Positions 14,499-23,411 of a stretch of DNA of 44,972 nucleotides are shown here, in pieces. This stretch comes from a virus. The translations under genes and the position numbers were made by a program. The stretch is taken from positions 1 to 44,972 of IMG/VR virus record IMGVR_UViG_3300035099_000176; one strand, written 5' to 3'. Below the pieces are notes generated by a model. That model was not told the DNA's origin, did no database searches, and was given only the letters and a program-made list of their open reading frames with translations. How positions within the stretch are numbered: the stretch's first letter is position 1; every line of letters starts with the position of its first letter.

Positions 14499-14613
14499 AA
14501 ACGCCAGGAAGGAAAAAACAAAAACATGCCCAAGGTGCGGACTGGCTGAGCCGCGCGAGTTTGGACTTACCTACGCGGTTTGCAGAGGATGCGGGAAGGT
14601 ATACGCTTTGTGA
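14437..14613 (+). CDS. Small zinc-ribbon protein
   Basis: 58 aa. Ser/Lys-rich N-terminus, then CPRCGLAEP and CRGCGKVYAL, a two-knuckle zinc ribbon. A dense AGGAGAGAGAAGG site precedes the ATG. It overlaps the gene before by 62 bases. Its DNA contains one copy of the 17-base repeat described at 14495. Probably nucleic-acid binding; the exact role is unknown. Confidence 0.7.
   Translation: MSDNASPTKSEQSKESLFQAKNARKEKTKTCPRCGLAEPREFGLTYAVCRGCGKVYAL
14495..14511. repeat. Dispersed repeat CTAAAAACGCCAGGAAG, copy 1
   Basis: Exact 17-base match to 28413-28429; a looser copy lies at 40581-40626. All three are in the same orientation and are followed by a GGAAAA...ACAAAA run. See the finding on this repeat. 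Confidence 0.6.
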
Positions 14614-14627
14614 GAGGAGAGGAGTCT

Positions 14628-15248
14628 ATGATCTTCAGAGTGTTCGACGTCGAGATTCTCCGCACGGTTGAGGAATCAGGTGGCTGGGACGCGACGGATA
14701 AGATGGGCATAAGCTGCGCCGCCGTATATGACAATGTGAGCAACTCATTCAGAGTTTTCGGTGATGGAGATGAGAGCCGGCTCGTCGAGTATCTCACTGA
14801 GTCCGACTTAGTCGTCGGCTTCAATCACATTGAGTTTGATTGGAGAGTTGTGCTGAAGGTGCCTAAGCACATCGAGATAAGATCGTTTCCTCCGCTAGTC
14901 AGCACGCCGCAATTCGACGTGCTCCAAGAGATTTGGAAGGCTGCTGAAGTAGAGACGCCAGAGCGGAGGTACGCTGGAGGATTCAAACTTGATTTGGTTG
15001 CGCAGGTTAATCTTGGGCAGAAGAAGCGGATGTCAGGACAGCTAGCCCCGATTGCGTGGAAGAATGGGAAGTACTGCGAAGTTATTGACTATTGCATACA
15101 TGACGTGGCTTTAACTAGGGATCTATTTCTGCTTATTCTTGATTCTGGACAGTTGAAGGACCCGCGGACTGGAGAGTCCCTTGATCTACGAGATTCGAGG
15201 GATCGGATGAGAGCTGATGTAAGAAAGAAAGAACGCCATCAGTCCTGA
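14628..15248 (+). CDS. DEDD-family 3'-5' exonuclease
   Basis: 206 aa from ATG 14628, with GGAGGAGTCT-type spacing. RNase H-like exonuclease motifs appear in order: FDVEI (D7, E9), GFNHIEFD (about 64-71), FKLDLVAQVNLG (about 118-129) and IDYCIHDVALT (Asp about 158-162). The set resembles the PolB-exonuclease-related family used with phage replicases or helicases. It likely trims 3' ends in replication or recombination. It is the last gene on the plus strand, and its final 116 bases overlap the ATP-grasp gene on the other strand. Confidence 0.8.
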   Translation: MIFRVFDVEILRTVEESGGWDATDKMGISCAAVYDNVSNSFRVFGDGDESRLVEYLTESDLVVGFNHIEFDWRVVLKVPKHIEIRSFPPLVSTPQFDVLQEIWKAAEVETPERRYAGGFKLDLVAQVNLGQKKRMSGQLAPIAWKNGKYCEVIDYCIHDVALTRDLFLLILDSGQLKDPRTGESLDLRDSRDRMRADVRKKERHQS

Positions 15249-16524
15249 GACCGATGTCCTTTCTATACTGAGCATCTCCAAGATTGATGCGGCTGATTTT
15301 GTCGTAGCACTTGCTAATTGCACCTTGCCATGTTCCATCTACTGCTGTTGCGGTGTAAATGTTGCCATCTGCTCCAGCAGTTACCAAGCGGCCTTTCTCA
15401 TCTAGCATCGCGTCGGAGGGGTGGAGTGTTGGGTCGCTAGGATCGAGACCTTTTATCAGCAGACCTTTAGGCGCGCCCTTATCGGAGTGAGGATATGGAG
15501 GAATCGAGACTCGGACGCCGGCGGTGAATGCGTGCTGCTCGACGTATATTCGCTGATTTTTTCCAGTAGCAGCATTGTAGAGCGCCTCTGAGACAGGGGA
15601 GAGAAATAGTTGAATATAAGTTTGAATTGCATCGTAGCCGAAGCGCGGTGTAAACTCAAGGAAGCGAGGTCCATCATGGAGCCAAATAGCATTTACGTCA
15701 AGGGGGCCGAAGAAGCTATTACTTCGGAGCAATTCTTCGAGTTTGTCAAAAATGTATTTTTTGAAGATGGGCCAGTAGAGATCGTGATTCGCAAAGACAA
15801 TGTTCCCGGCACAGCCGCAGTTAGGGCCGAGATCGCTATGAAGAAGTTTTTTGTCTTCGACGGTCACGTTGAATGAACCTTCAAGTATGTGATCTCCAGC
15901 AAACCATATCTCGGAGGAAATCTCATGTCCACCAGAAAGCTTGCGTTGAAGTACGAAGGACCCTCCGTCCCCAAGCATATTCTCGAAGCGATCGAGCATA
16001 TAGATCATGTCCAAAGGATCATCGCTGATGTAGGTCGTGGCTGTGCCCTTATTCCCACAGGGCTTAAAGACCCAACTTCCGCCATGCTCTTCAATGAATT
16101 GTCGCGCGTCACTAAAGTCCTCACCACATGCTACAATATCATCAAGCTCAAGCATCCGCTGCCGTGTAGATGCGTCTTTGGTGAAGATAGCGGTCTCAGG
16201 AAGTCGAAGACCACATCTGGCCGCTACCTCCAGACCGTAGATTCGATCAAGCTCGATCTTGTCAGCAAACGAAGACGCGCCAAACACGGGGATACTAGAG
16301 CGAAGTGAGTCGGCTAAATCTCCGTGATGCACATGATCGAATATAATGACATTAGCGCCGAATGAATCTGCATACTCGATTGAGTCGGCCTTCTCAACCA
16401 GGCCATCTCCCATGTGCTTGTGCTTTTCGCTGCGGATGTAGACGATGGCCTCATGGCCTTCTCGCTGAACTGCACGGGCGAGGCTGATAGCGTCGCCTTC
16501 TAGTGAATGAAAGAAGAATCTCAT
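15133..16524 (-). CDS. PurD-like ATP-grasp ligase
   Basis: 463 aa. An N-terminal Rossmann-like part (1-110) is followed by an ATP-grasp core: GSWVFKPCGNKG (about 149-160), then FVLQRKLSGGHEISSEIWFAG, then PRFLEFTPRFGYDAIQTY (about 289-306), the metal-binding EFN-R-F-G pattern of GAR synthetase. C-terminal PurD-type features follow (VSIPPYPH, LIKGLD), ending near YRKDIG; about 35 extra residues lie in the overlap with the exonuclease gene. ATP-grasp enzymes join a carboxylate to an amine. It is the last gene of the late operon (ATGA overlap with the zincin). Substrate unknown. Confidence 0.8.
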   Translation of the reverse strand: MRFFFHSLEGDAISLARAVQREGHEAIVYIRSEKHKHMGDGLVEKADSIEYADSFGANVIIFDHVHHGDLADSLRSSIPVFGASSFADKIELDRIYGLEVAARCGLRLPETAIFTKDASTRQRMLELDDIVACGEDFSDARQFIEEHGGSWVFKPCGNKGTATTYISDDPLDMIYMLDRFENMLGDGGSFVLQRKLSGGHEISSEIWFAGDHILEGSFNVTVEDKKLLHSDLGPNCGCAGNIVFANHDLYWPIFKKYIFDKLEELLRSNSFFGPLDVNAIWLHDGPRFLEFTPRFGYDAIQTYIQLFLSPVSEALYNAATGKNQRIYVEQHAFTAGVRVSIPPYPHSDKGAPKGLLIKGLDPSDPTLHPSDAMLDEKGRLVTAGADGNIYTATAVDGTWQGAISKCYDKISRINLGDAQYRKDIGLRTDGVLSFLHQLSSDPSNLVDQGTLQSAGPSTVQNQE

Positions 16525-17507
16525 TTTATCGCCTGCTTATATTCTGCTGTTTTGTTAGCAATATACAGCTCAAGGTTCCCTAGCTCAGATTGATCAGCAG
16601 GAGAAGTTGGCATCTTTGATATTTTATCAAGAGTCCGATTGGCTGATTCTCTTACCTGAGCCGTGGCGGCCTCATTTATTTCCGGAATCCTAGGAAATCG
16701 CTGAGCAGCCATTTCCCTTCCGTACTTAGAGAGAAGATGTCGCTCTGGTCCAGTCGGAGTCCATGCGCCCTGAAGAGCATGGGCGAGGATTTCTTGAACG
16801 GCAATATAAGGATCTGGATGATAAGATAGATAATTTAGAATCTTGTCTACGCGATCTTCGGTGTAATTTCCAGTCTCAAGCATCTGAGATCTTATAGTAT
16901 CTTTCCTCCTCAGGAAACTTTTTCTGAGCTGCTCCACAGTGCTTCGCTTTAGCTGAGGTGGTATAAAGTGAGTAACCTCATGAGTAGCAATTCCTTGAGC
17001 TTGTCCTTCAAGTATACCTGGTCCAGCTTTGAACCACATCCAAGGATCGTTTGGATCAAGGTTAGCTTGGCCTGCCTTTGAGAGATCAGCTTGAACAAGT
17101 AGCGGACTTGATTTCCTGAAAGGATTGAGCGCGTAAACCGGAACATCTTTTAGAGGTACATGCTCAGGAGCTATAGCACCTTTCCTTGCACCAATTCGCT
17201 CCGCAGCTCTCCACGCTGCTGGAGCTAATTCTTTCTTGGTTCTCCCTAGCATATAGGCAGCCAGTGGGCTTTGAGGCATAAAGCTCGCAAGAGCGAGTGG
17301 GAATAAGCTCGAAGCCAGCCGTCTCCACGGCACCATAGAGGCGATGTCCTCAAGCGGATTATACGCCTCTTGAAGCGACTCCTCAAGTGGCCATTCACCG
17401 TAGGGTGGATACTTGCCAGTATAAGCTCCAATAGTTGGCTCAGGGTAGTTTAACCTGGCAGCCAGCATCTGAGCAGCAAGTTCATCTTGGACACTTGGAA
17501 GTGGCAT
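16521..17507 (-). CDS. Virion-region protein with HExxH metalloprotease motif
   Basis: 328 aa. GIATHEVTHFIPP (H176, E177, H180) is a zincin active-site motif; E239 in VQEILAHAL is a candidate third ligand. Two hydrophobic stretches near 55-90 could touch membrane. No good ribosome-binding site precedes ATG 17507; instead a 17-bp dyad abuts it. The gene lies downstream of the ejection proteins, so the product may be a virion peptidase or peptidoglycan-acting enzyme injected with DNA. Activity is inferred from the motif only. Confidence 0.55.
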   Translation of the reverse strand: MPLPSVQDELAAQMLAARLNYPEPTIGAYTGKYPPYGEWPLEESLQEAYNPLEDIASMVPWRRLASSLFPLALASFMPQSPLAAYMLGRTKKELAPAAWRAAERIGARKGAIAPEHVPLKDVPVYALNPFRKSSPLLVQADLSKAGQANLDPNDPWMWFKAGPGILEGQAQGIATHEVTHFIPPQLKRSTVEQLRKSFLRRKDTIRSQMLETGNYTEDRVDKILNYLSYHPDPYIAVQEILAHALQGAWTPTGPERHLLSKYGREMAAQRFPRIPEINEAATAQVRESANRTLDKISKMPTSPADQSELGNLELYIANKTAEYKQAIK

Positions 17508-17524
17508 TGTTCAACCCGTGAACA
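17508..17524. promoter_or_regulatory. 17-bp dyad TGTTC-N7-GAACA, copy 1
   Basis: TGTTCAACCCGTGAACA directly abuts the start codon of the zincin gene. One of four copies (also 19351, 30698 and 44413). A protein bound here could block transcription, or the RNA form could hide the start codon. Confidence 0.65.
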
Positions 17525-17530
17525 GACAAG

Positions 17531-20500
17531 CTAGTCACCCTCGGTAAGACCGAGGCGGCGCAACTCTTCTCCCAACGACTTCGACCGAGCCTTGGCTGCC
17601 TCGATGGCTTCCGACTTGCTCGAGAAGGTCGGCAGCGCGTTTCCTGTTTCTGGGTCTACAAAGCCAAGTTGTCTGAGCCTCTCAATCGCTTGTTCTGCCG
17701 GCAACTCTCGTCCACCAAAGATCGTCGGCACATTTATCCACCTACCGTTAATCTCCACCGTCACGGTTCGTTCCGTGGAGAAGGAACCGTCCTTGTTGCG
17801 AAAGATGGGGCGGCCCTCCTTGGTGCGCTTCCCGGTGAACTCGGCTAGGGGATTTTCGCCACGCGCTTGGGAAGGGGTCGGTCCCTCTGCGGGTTCACCC
17901 ATCAGTCGGCCGACTTTCCTGCCTCTTGTCTGGATGAATGTCTTTGCACCTTCAACTGTCCAGCCAGCTCTGGTTAGGATGCGAGCGGCTTCCTGAGGGT
18001 TGCCGCGAATTACCTCGTGAAGAGCCTTATCTCTAGCAATCTCCCTTATTGAAGCTATGCGATCCTTGAGGTCCTTCAACTCCGTAGCCGCAACACCTTC
18101 TATCCTACCAAACGCGATTCCTCGAATCAGCCCAGATCGTGCCTCCGGAGACATGTTATTCATCACTAAGAATTTGTCGGCACGCTTCAGTCGAGTGAAA
18201 ACCTCGGTGTGGTAAGTTAGCCCGTGGGAGGGCCAGTAAGTGAGGATTCTGGTCCATGTGAGCGGATCGGTGATTAGCTCCCTCACGGTTTCTCCAGATT
18301 CCGCTCCGGGCTTGCTAGTCTCTCTTAGCGTCTGCCCAAACGGAGTTGCTCCAGCCACTGCATGAGTGAGCATCTTATTGATCTTCAGCAAGGTCGGATC
18401 ACCTGGCAAGTAAACTGGTCTGCCAGAGAATATCTCCTTATTAGCAGGGACCTCGACAAATGCAGCTTTCCAGACACCGAGCTTGCCATATAAATCGGCA
18501 GAAACTCCAGCAATGTCCTGCTTAGCCACGTGACCCATAAGCCTAGCCTGCTGCCTCACATATAAGAATGCTGAGCCGGCAGCATAAATTCGACGGCCCT
18601 GCTTATCATATCTTCCCGTATCAATGTCGAGCTCATGCCCAGGAGGATTATCGCCAGCGGAATGGCCAGCTATCGCTCTATTTGCAAGTTCAGTACCTAT
18701 CATATAATAAGCCATTGATCTGGCCCAGACTTCCATCCATTCTTGAGCTAGGGCTGCCTGACCGGCTGGAGTAAGATGCTTAGCTGCTACGGGAATGCCA
18801 AGAGCTTGAAAGAATGACCGATAGTTACTCATAGTCCAAGATCGGGAGAACATAAACCATTGGCCTGCTTTTTGCATGACAGGAGAGAATGATTCAATCG
18901 CCAGCGTCCCTTGGTTAGTATTTACGAACTCCGCAGCTACTCTTCCAGCCTCACTCTCACCAATGAGAGGAGCCCATTTATCTCTCACGTGCTTATACAT
19001 TGATAGCATGGGATTTGATACGATAGAGTCCCAGAGAAAGCGATCACTCTCTTCGGCAAGGTTGGAAAAGAAGCCAGTTACTTTCTTTCCTCCTGGCAGC
19101 TTTTCAACTAGACCTCCAATTACGCCTGGCTTATCAGTCGGGAGCCTTCCCATAAGATCGTGAGATAATCGTCTCCACTCGCTTGAGATCGCGGGGATAT
19201 TAGCGCCATTATGAACTGCCTCAAGCAGGAGACCGGCAGCGTCAGTATCGCCTCTGAGTGCAGCCTTTTTTAATGAAGCACCCTCAGTGAAGAAACCTAC
19301 GACTTTCGCCGCGTTGCCCCAAGGAGCTGCAGCGGCCACCGTGCTAGAAATGTTCACACCGTGAACAAGCGGATTCATCATAATAAGCCGACGAGAGCCG
19401 TGAATGAGATTCTTGAGCGTTTCTAGCGATGGGGTTTCTCCAGGAATTGGGGGAAGAAGCCGCCTAAACTGCTTCTCGAACTCAGGATGCATGTAAATAT
19501 CAGTCGGCCTGAATCTCAAGCCGGATTCTAATGCTGGAGTTACCGATTCTACGGGGGCAGCCTCGATAATTCCAAGCTGATCTTGGATTCTCGTGTACTT
19601 GGGATTAGCTTTGATGTAATCAGTGTACTTATGAGCGGTTCCAGCTTGAGCCGCCATCGCAGCTTCTCGCTCAAACTCCCGCTTTGTCACTATAGCCGGC
19701 CTTCCATCAGTAGCTCTTAGCAAGCGAGTCATATCAGAAAATTGCTTCTTGACAAGAGTGCGCTGAAACGCTACTTCGTGAAGAGCATCAACCGCTGCTA
19801 TATCGTGAGAAAACGGATTTTTCCCAAGAGCTTCTAATTCTGCCACCGACAACTTGTGGTGACGGTGAAGTTGAAAAAGCACGCCAGATTTTGCCGCTTC
19901 GATCTCCTCTTTGATGTGAGGAACATAACTCTCAAGGGGACTTCTGAGAATCCCAAATTGTTTCGCTAGCATTTTCCTCTCCTGATCTCTACCAATATAC
20001 CATGTAAGAGCCTCCTGCTGATTAGGTTTCAGCGAATTCCAATTTGTCTGATACCAGTGCTCAGCAATAGGATCGCCTCGCTTAGCGAACTCGGCAATTT
20101 TCTCAAATCCCTGCTCAACAAGATCGAATAATCTAACTCGATCTGCCGCTTCAGGGACTTTGTCCATCCACTCTCCATAGACAACTGAACCTTTAGCCTC
20201 AGCCCCCTTTACTCCACTGTGAAGAAATCTGCCAGCCCGTTCGAGAAGAACCTTTTTCTCAGTCCACTTCTCCAGGATTTTGAGAGCCTCCAAGCCATTT
20301 CTAATATATCGAGCCGCAACAGCGGATCCAAGCCTAGCAAAAGTGCCAAGGCCATACTTAACGTAGCCGCCAGTCGCAGCGATTTCGGCACCCCCAACGA
20401 TCCAATCAGAGAGTGTTCCGGCCTCCTTTCTCTCGTAGTAAAGTCTAGGATCAGTTTGTGGTAGGCCTCCAAATTGGCGAAATGCAGCTATTTGTTCTTC

Positions 20501-20905
20501 GGTTGCTTCAGGTCTTTCCCTTTTTAGAAGCGTTTTTATTCTTTCTTCTGACGCTTTGTGATATGCAAAAGGGCGCTTAGTCGCCGGAGCAAGATACTCA
20601 ACACCAAGCTTGGCTTTTTCGGTTGCCCAGTGCAGAGGAATAAATGGAAAATCTGTGACTTCCAGAGCTAATCTCCCTGCTTTCCCGACGGTCTGACCAA
20701 GAAATCCAGTGTGTGTTCCGGATGGAAGCTCTGCGGATGAAGGAGGTCCCATGACTTCACTTGTGATGTCTTCTTTGTCCTCCTTGGCGAGCTGCGGATT
20801 AGCAGAGAAGGCATTTTCAAGAAAGCGCCTTCTCACCTCGCTCTGAACCTCAGGAGAAGCGTTTATGAAATCTGGATCAGTAGAAATCTCAGCCCAGGAT
20901 TTCAC
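17531..20905 (-). CDS. Large ejection / internal virion protein
   Basis: 1124 aa, the largest gene, GTG start overlapping the previous stop (GTGA). The N-terminus SWAEISTDPDFINASPE resembles the start of large podovirus internal proteins. The middle is long and helical with Gly/Ala-rich hydrophobic segments (about 165-215 and 520-560). The C-terminal 90 residues form a compact module with NKDGSFSTERTVTVEINGRW and VPTIFGG, found at the ends of large phage virion proteins. It probably enters the host with the DNA and helps form a channel across the envelope. No lytic domain is visible. Confidence 0.7.
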   Translation of the reverse strand: MKSWAEISTDPDFINASPEVQSEVRRRFLENAFSANPQLAKEDKEDITSEVMGPPSSAELPSGTHTGFLGQTVGKAGRLALEVTDFPFIPLHWATEKAKLGVEYLAPATKRPFAYHKASEERIKTLLKRERPEATEEQIAAFRQFGGLPQTDPRLYYERKEAGTLSDWIVGGAEIAATGGYVKYGLGTFARLGSAVAARYIRNGLEALKILEKWTEKKVLLERAGRFLHSGVKGAEAKGSVVYGEWMDKVPEAADRVRLFDLVEQGFEKIAEFAKRGDPIAEHWYQTNWNSLKPNQQEALTWYIGRDQERKMLAKQFGILRSPLESYVPHIKEEIEAAKSGVLFQLHRHHKLSVAELEALGKNPFSHDIAAVDALHEVAFQRTLVKKQFSDMTRLLRATDGRPAIVTKREFEREAAMAAQAGTAHKYTDYIKANPKYTRIQDQLGIIEAAPVESVTPALESGLRFRPTDIYMHPEFEKQFRRLLPPIPGETPSLETLKNLIHGSRRLIMMNPLVHGVNISSTVAAAAPWGNAAKVVGFFTEGASLKKAALRGDTDAAGLLLEAVHNGANIPAISSEWRRLSHDLMGRLPTDKPGVIGGLVEKLPGGKKVTGFFSNLAEESDRFLWDSIVSNPMLSMYKHVRDKWAPLIGESEAGRVAAEFVNTNQGTLAIESFSPVMQKAGQWFMFSRSWTMSNYRSFFQALGIPVAAKHLTPAGQAALAQEWMEVWARSMAYYMIGTELANRAIAGHSAGDNPPGHELDIDTGRYDKQGRRIYAAGSAFLYVRQQARLMGHVAKQDIAGVSADLYGKLGVWKAAFVEVPANKEIFSGRPVYLPGDPTLLKINKMLTHAVAGATPFGQTLRETSKPGAESGETVRELITDPLTWTRILTYWPSHGLTYHTEVFTRLKRADKFLVMNNMSPEARSGLIRGIAFGRIEGVAATELKDLKDRIASIREIARDKALHEVIRGNPQEAARILTRAGWTVEGAKTFIQTRGRKVGRLMGEPAEGPTPSQARGENPLAEFTGKRTKEGRPIFRNKDGSFSTERTVTVEINGRWINVPTIFGGRELPAEQAIERLRQLGFVDPETGNALPTFSSKSEAIEAAKARSKSLGEELRRLGLTEGD
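19351..19367. promoter_or_regulatory. 17-bp dyad TGTTC-N7-GAACA, copy 2
   Basis: TGTTCACACCGTGAACA lies inside the large ejection-protein gene. Its arms extend two more bases (TGTTCAC/GTGAACA). It may be coincidental coding sequence or a roadblock site. Confidence 0.5.
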
Positions 20906-22008
20906 TTTGCTACTCCAAGAATCTTATCCACAACATCTGGTTGCCTGGGAGTCGCAGGAACTTGTCTCTGCATACCTGACCTTTCCGACGGTCTGGCCAA
21001 GAGATCCAGGTAGTAGAGATACAGGGCAACTAGATCAGGCGGAGGCGGAGGATCTTTTCCAATGTTTGAGATATCAGATTTGAATGCGTTAAGAGTTTCA
21101 TTATACCTCTTAACATCGAGGAGCACCAAGCGATAAGCAGTATTGTTCTTGTGCTCCTTGTGGGCTTCAGCTAGCTGCTGCTTCGACAGATCGAGCTTTG
21201 ATTCAAAGAGCTTTATCTTTTGGAAGAACTCCTGCTCAAGTCTCTTTCTCTTGGGAGATTTTCCTTCTGGAAGAAGCGAATACATTTTTATTAAATCTAA
21301 GTTTCCCTCCTCATCTATAGCAGATTTCATGGCCTTGCTGACTACATCTACTGGATACTCGTGCTTAGTGCCCCAGTCCATGACTGCTCTTTGAGCGGCA
21401 TCTTTTTTAAGTCTCGTCTGCTCTTTTATGTAATCCAGCCGAGCCTGCTGACCCTCCTCAAGTCGGCTCTCTCTTTGCTCCCTATATGCAGCAGTCTGCT
21501 CGGCCGTCTCCTCTCTAAGCTTCCTTGACTCAGCACGCTCCCTCACTCCCATAACGAACTTGGATTCTTCCTCAGGTGGCGTGCCTTGGAGATTCACTCC
21601 GTATAGCAACCTGGCGGCCATGATTTGCTGAGGTGTGTATTTTTGGCCTCTAAACATCTCAGCATAAGGCTCACCGAATGGAGTGGTTTCTCCAGTAGGA
21701 ACTTCACGAGAGTAAATCTCAGGCTGGAAGATTTCATGCTCTCTTCCAACGAATGGAGCCCTAACTCTAGCCTGTTCTCTCATCTGTCGCAGAGACTCTA
21801 GAATCTGAAGGCGTCTCAAAGCTAGCTGCTGAGGATCAACTTGCGGCATCCCTAGCCTAGCTCTTGTGTAGTCTCTAGCGAATTGGGTTAGATTTCCGAG
21901 GAAAGTTTCTCCAGCTTGGCCTCCTTGGAGATTTCCGAGGGAAGATTCACCAGTTTGTCCTCCTTGGAGATTCTGGAAGATCAACTGCTCAACCGGATCA
22001 TAAGGCAT
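20902..22008 (-). CDS. Probable internal virion / ejection protein
   Basis: 368 aa, with GAGAGG before ATG. Mostly helical and highly charged (about 145-215 rich in Arg, Glu and Gln), with a Pro run (PPPPP) near 325. Residues about 14-40 contain a 13-residue tandem repeat (NLQGGQ-type). It sits between two other putative ejection genes, as the second of three internal proteins would. No sequence motif proves the role. Confidence 0.6.
   Translation of the reverse strand: MPYDPVEQLIFQNLQGGQTGESSLGNLQGGQAGETFLGNLTQFARDYTRARLGMPQVDPQQLALRRLQILESLRQMREQARVRAPFVGREHEIFQPEIYSREVPTGETTPFGEPYAEMFRGQKYTPQQIMAARLLYGVNLQGTPPEEESKFVMGVRERAESRKLREETAEQTAAYREQRESRLEEGQQARLDYIKEQTRLKKDAAQRAVMDWGTKHEYPVDVVSKAMKSAIDEEGNLDLIKMYSLLPEGKSPKRKRLEQEFFQKIKLFESKLDLSKQQLAEAHKEHKNNTAYRLVLLDVKRYNETLNAFKSDISNIGKDPPPPPDLVALYLYYLDLLARPSERSGMQRQVPATPRQPDVVDKILGVAK
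21891..21968 (-). repeat. Tandem 39-bp duplication in coding sequence
   Basis: Two 39-base units (21891-21929 and 21930-21968) encode NLQGGQ(T/A)GE(S/T)..LG twice. Several bases differ between copies, so the duplication is not recent. It changes only the N-terminus of the 368-aa virion protein. Confidence 0.85.
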
Positions 22009-22019
22009 GTTAAACCTCT

Positions 22020-22961
22020 CTAGGGCACCAAGAAAGCCATTAGCGCCTCAGGGTCTACGTCCATCATCCCAGCCGAGCCGCCAGCGGCTAACCCTGAGCC
22101 AAAGAGCGAGCTGCCGAGGCTCTTCACGCCACTCCACGCATTACCTAATAAGCTTTTAATTCCACCAGGATATAGCCCAGAGAGTACCAAGCCAAGATCG
22201 GTAAGGCCTCCAGCTCTCTGGCCTTGCTGAACTGATTGCGGATAAGCAACCTGACCGCCAGCACCGCTGCCAGCAAACTGCGTAGCATAAGGGAGAAGTC
22301 CATACTGCTGGCGCTGGAACTCCTGATACAACCTATCAAGCGCAGCCTGATCTCCGGATTGAAACGCTTGATTCATCAACTGAGTCCACTGAGCAAGAGT
22401 CATCGGCTGCTGGAACATCTGCTGCTGAGTTCCAGCCATCCCACTCAATCCGGCTAGCTTATTCTGAGCCTCGGATTGAGCAGCGCTAAGAGCGTAAGGT
22501 GCCATTGTACCAGCGAGCTGGGTAAAGTAGTTTTGTCCTGCCTGAGCGATATTCTCAGGAACGGCAGAGCCTGGCCCTCCAGCGCCTCTTGTGCGCTCAG
22601 CAACTGATGGCATTACGTTCTGCCGCCATAAATTAGATGCAGCTTTAGATGTCGCATCGAGATAGGCTTGATATTGAGGACTAAAGCCTGTCTGAGCTAT
22701 ATCAGCGTACCTTCCATAAATATCCTGAAGAAGCTGAGGATTATAGCCCCCAACTGCCCCCTGAAACAAATTCTTTGCTAGATCAGTGTAAGGATAATCC
22801 GCCGAGAGCTGGCCCGTGTAAGGCGCTTTCGCAAACTGATTCGCGGCAGCCGATGTGAAAAAGCTTCCTAGAGATTTCGCCGTCTCTGATGTGTAAGGGT
22901 TAGAGACAAACTCAGGTCCCTTGGACTTCGTTCCGAACAAGCCGCTGACTATACTCCCCAT
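22020..22961 (-). CDS. Probable internal virion protein, Ala/Gly/Gln-rich
   Basis: 313 aa, with GAGGAGAG before ATG. Low-complexity Ala/Gln/Gly composition, predicted helical, and a hydrophobic Gly-rich C-terminal 60 residues (GLVLSGLYPGGIKSLLG) that could insert in membranes. Similar small hydrophobic proteins accompany the large ejection protein in podoviruses. Its start overlaps the acetyltransferase-like gene by 50 bases. Confidence 0.65.
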   Translation of the reverse strand: MGSIVSGLFGTKSKGPEFVSNPYTSETAKSLGSFFTSAAANQFAKAPYTGQLSADYPYTDLAKNLFQGAVGGYNPQLLQDIYGRYADIAQTGFSPQYQAYLDATSKAASNLWRQNVMPSVAERTRGAGGPGSAVPENIAQAGQNYFTQLAGTMAPYALSAAQSEAQNKLAGLSGMAGTQQQMFQQPMTLAQWTQLMNQAFQSGDQAALDRLYQEFQRQQYGLLPYATQFAGSGAGGQVAYPQSVQQGQRAGGLTDLGLVLSGLYPGGIKSLLGNAWSGVKSLGSSLFGSGLAAGGSAGMMDVDPEALMAFLVP

Positions 22962-23391
22962 CTAAATCTCTCCTCAAAGCTCCAAGTATTGCAGCATCAT
23001 GCCATTTTCCGAGAGAGAATGTGACCTCCCGGAGAACACCTTCCACCTTAAATCCAACCCTCTTACCGAATAAGATAGCGGCTCGATTAAATGTTGGTAT
23101 AAGTGCTGATACTCGGTGAATGTCGTAATCGGTTATGAGAGTCTTGATTATATTCCTGACTGGCTCCACACGATCCTTGAACTTTCGATCCCAAAACACT
23201 ATGTGAACGCAAGCGTTGATCGGCGGATTTACCTCAGTGAAGTATAAAAGCCCATGCTCACCAATCTCGTAAGCGACTGTATCACGCTTCAGAAAAAGCT
23301 CGACGAATAAATCTTTCCTTCCCCTGGTAAAATCATCGAAGATGTAAGGTATATTCTGAACCTTGGACCAAAGAGTTTCAATCTTCTCCAT
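22912..23391 (-). CDS. GNAT-fold acetyltransferase-like protein
   Basis: 159 aa from ATG 23391; the frame stays open to 23481. The C-terminal half has the GNAT pattern: VHIVFW strand, a conserved Arg/Lys region, NRAAILFGKRVGFKVEGVLRE (the asymmetric GF-x-x-E-G signature) and WHDAAILGALR. The acetyl-CoA loop is poorly conserved, so activity is uncertain. Podovirus tail modules often carry such a gene next to ejection proteins. The ribosome-binding site is weak, so it may be translated by re-initiation after the upstream gene's stop. Confidence 0.7.
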   Translation of the reverse strand: MEKIETLWSKVQNIPYIFDDFTRGRKDLFVELFLKRDTVAYEIGEHGLLYFTEVNPPINACVHIVFWDRKFKDRVEPVRNIIKTLITDYDIHRVSALIPTFNRAAILFGKRVGFKVEGVLREVTFSLGKWHDAAILGALRRDLDGEYSQRLVRNEVQGT

Positions 23392-23411
23392 TGTTAGTAC
23401 TAGAGGGTGAA

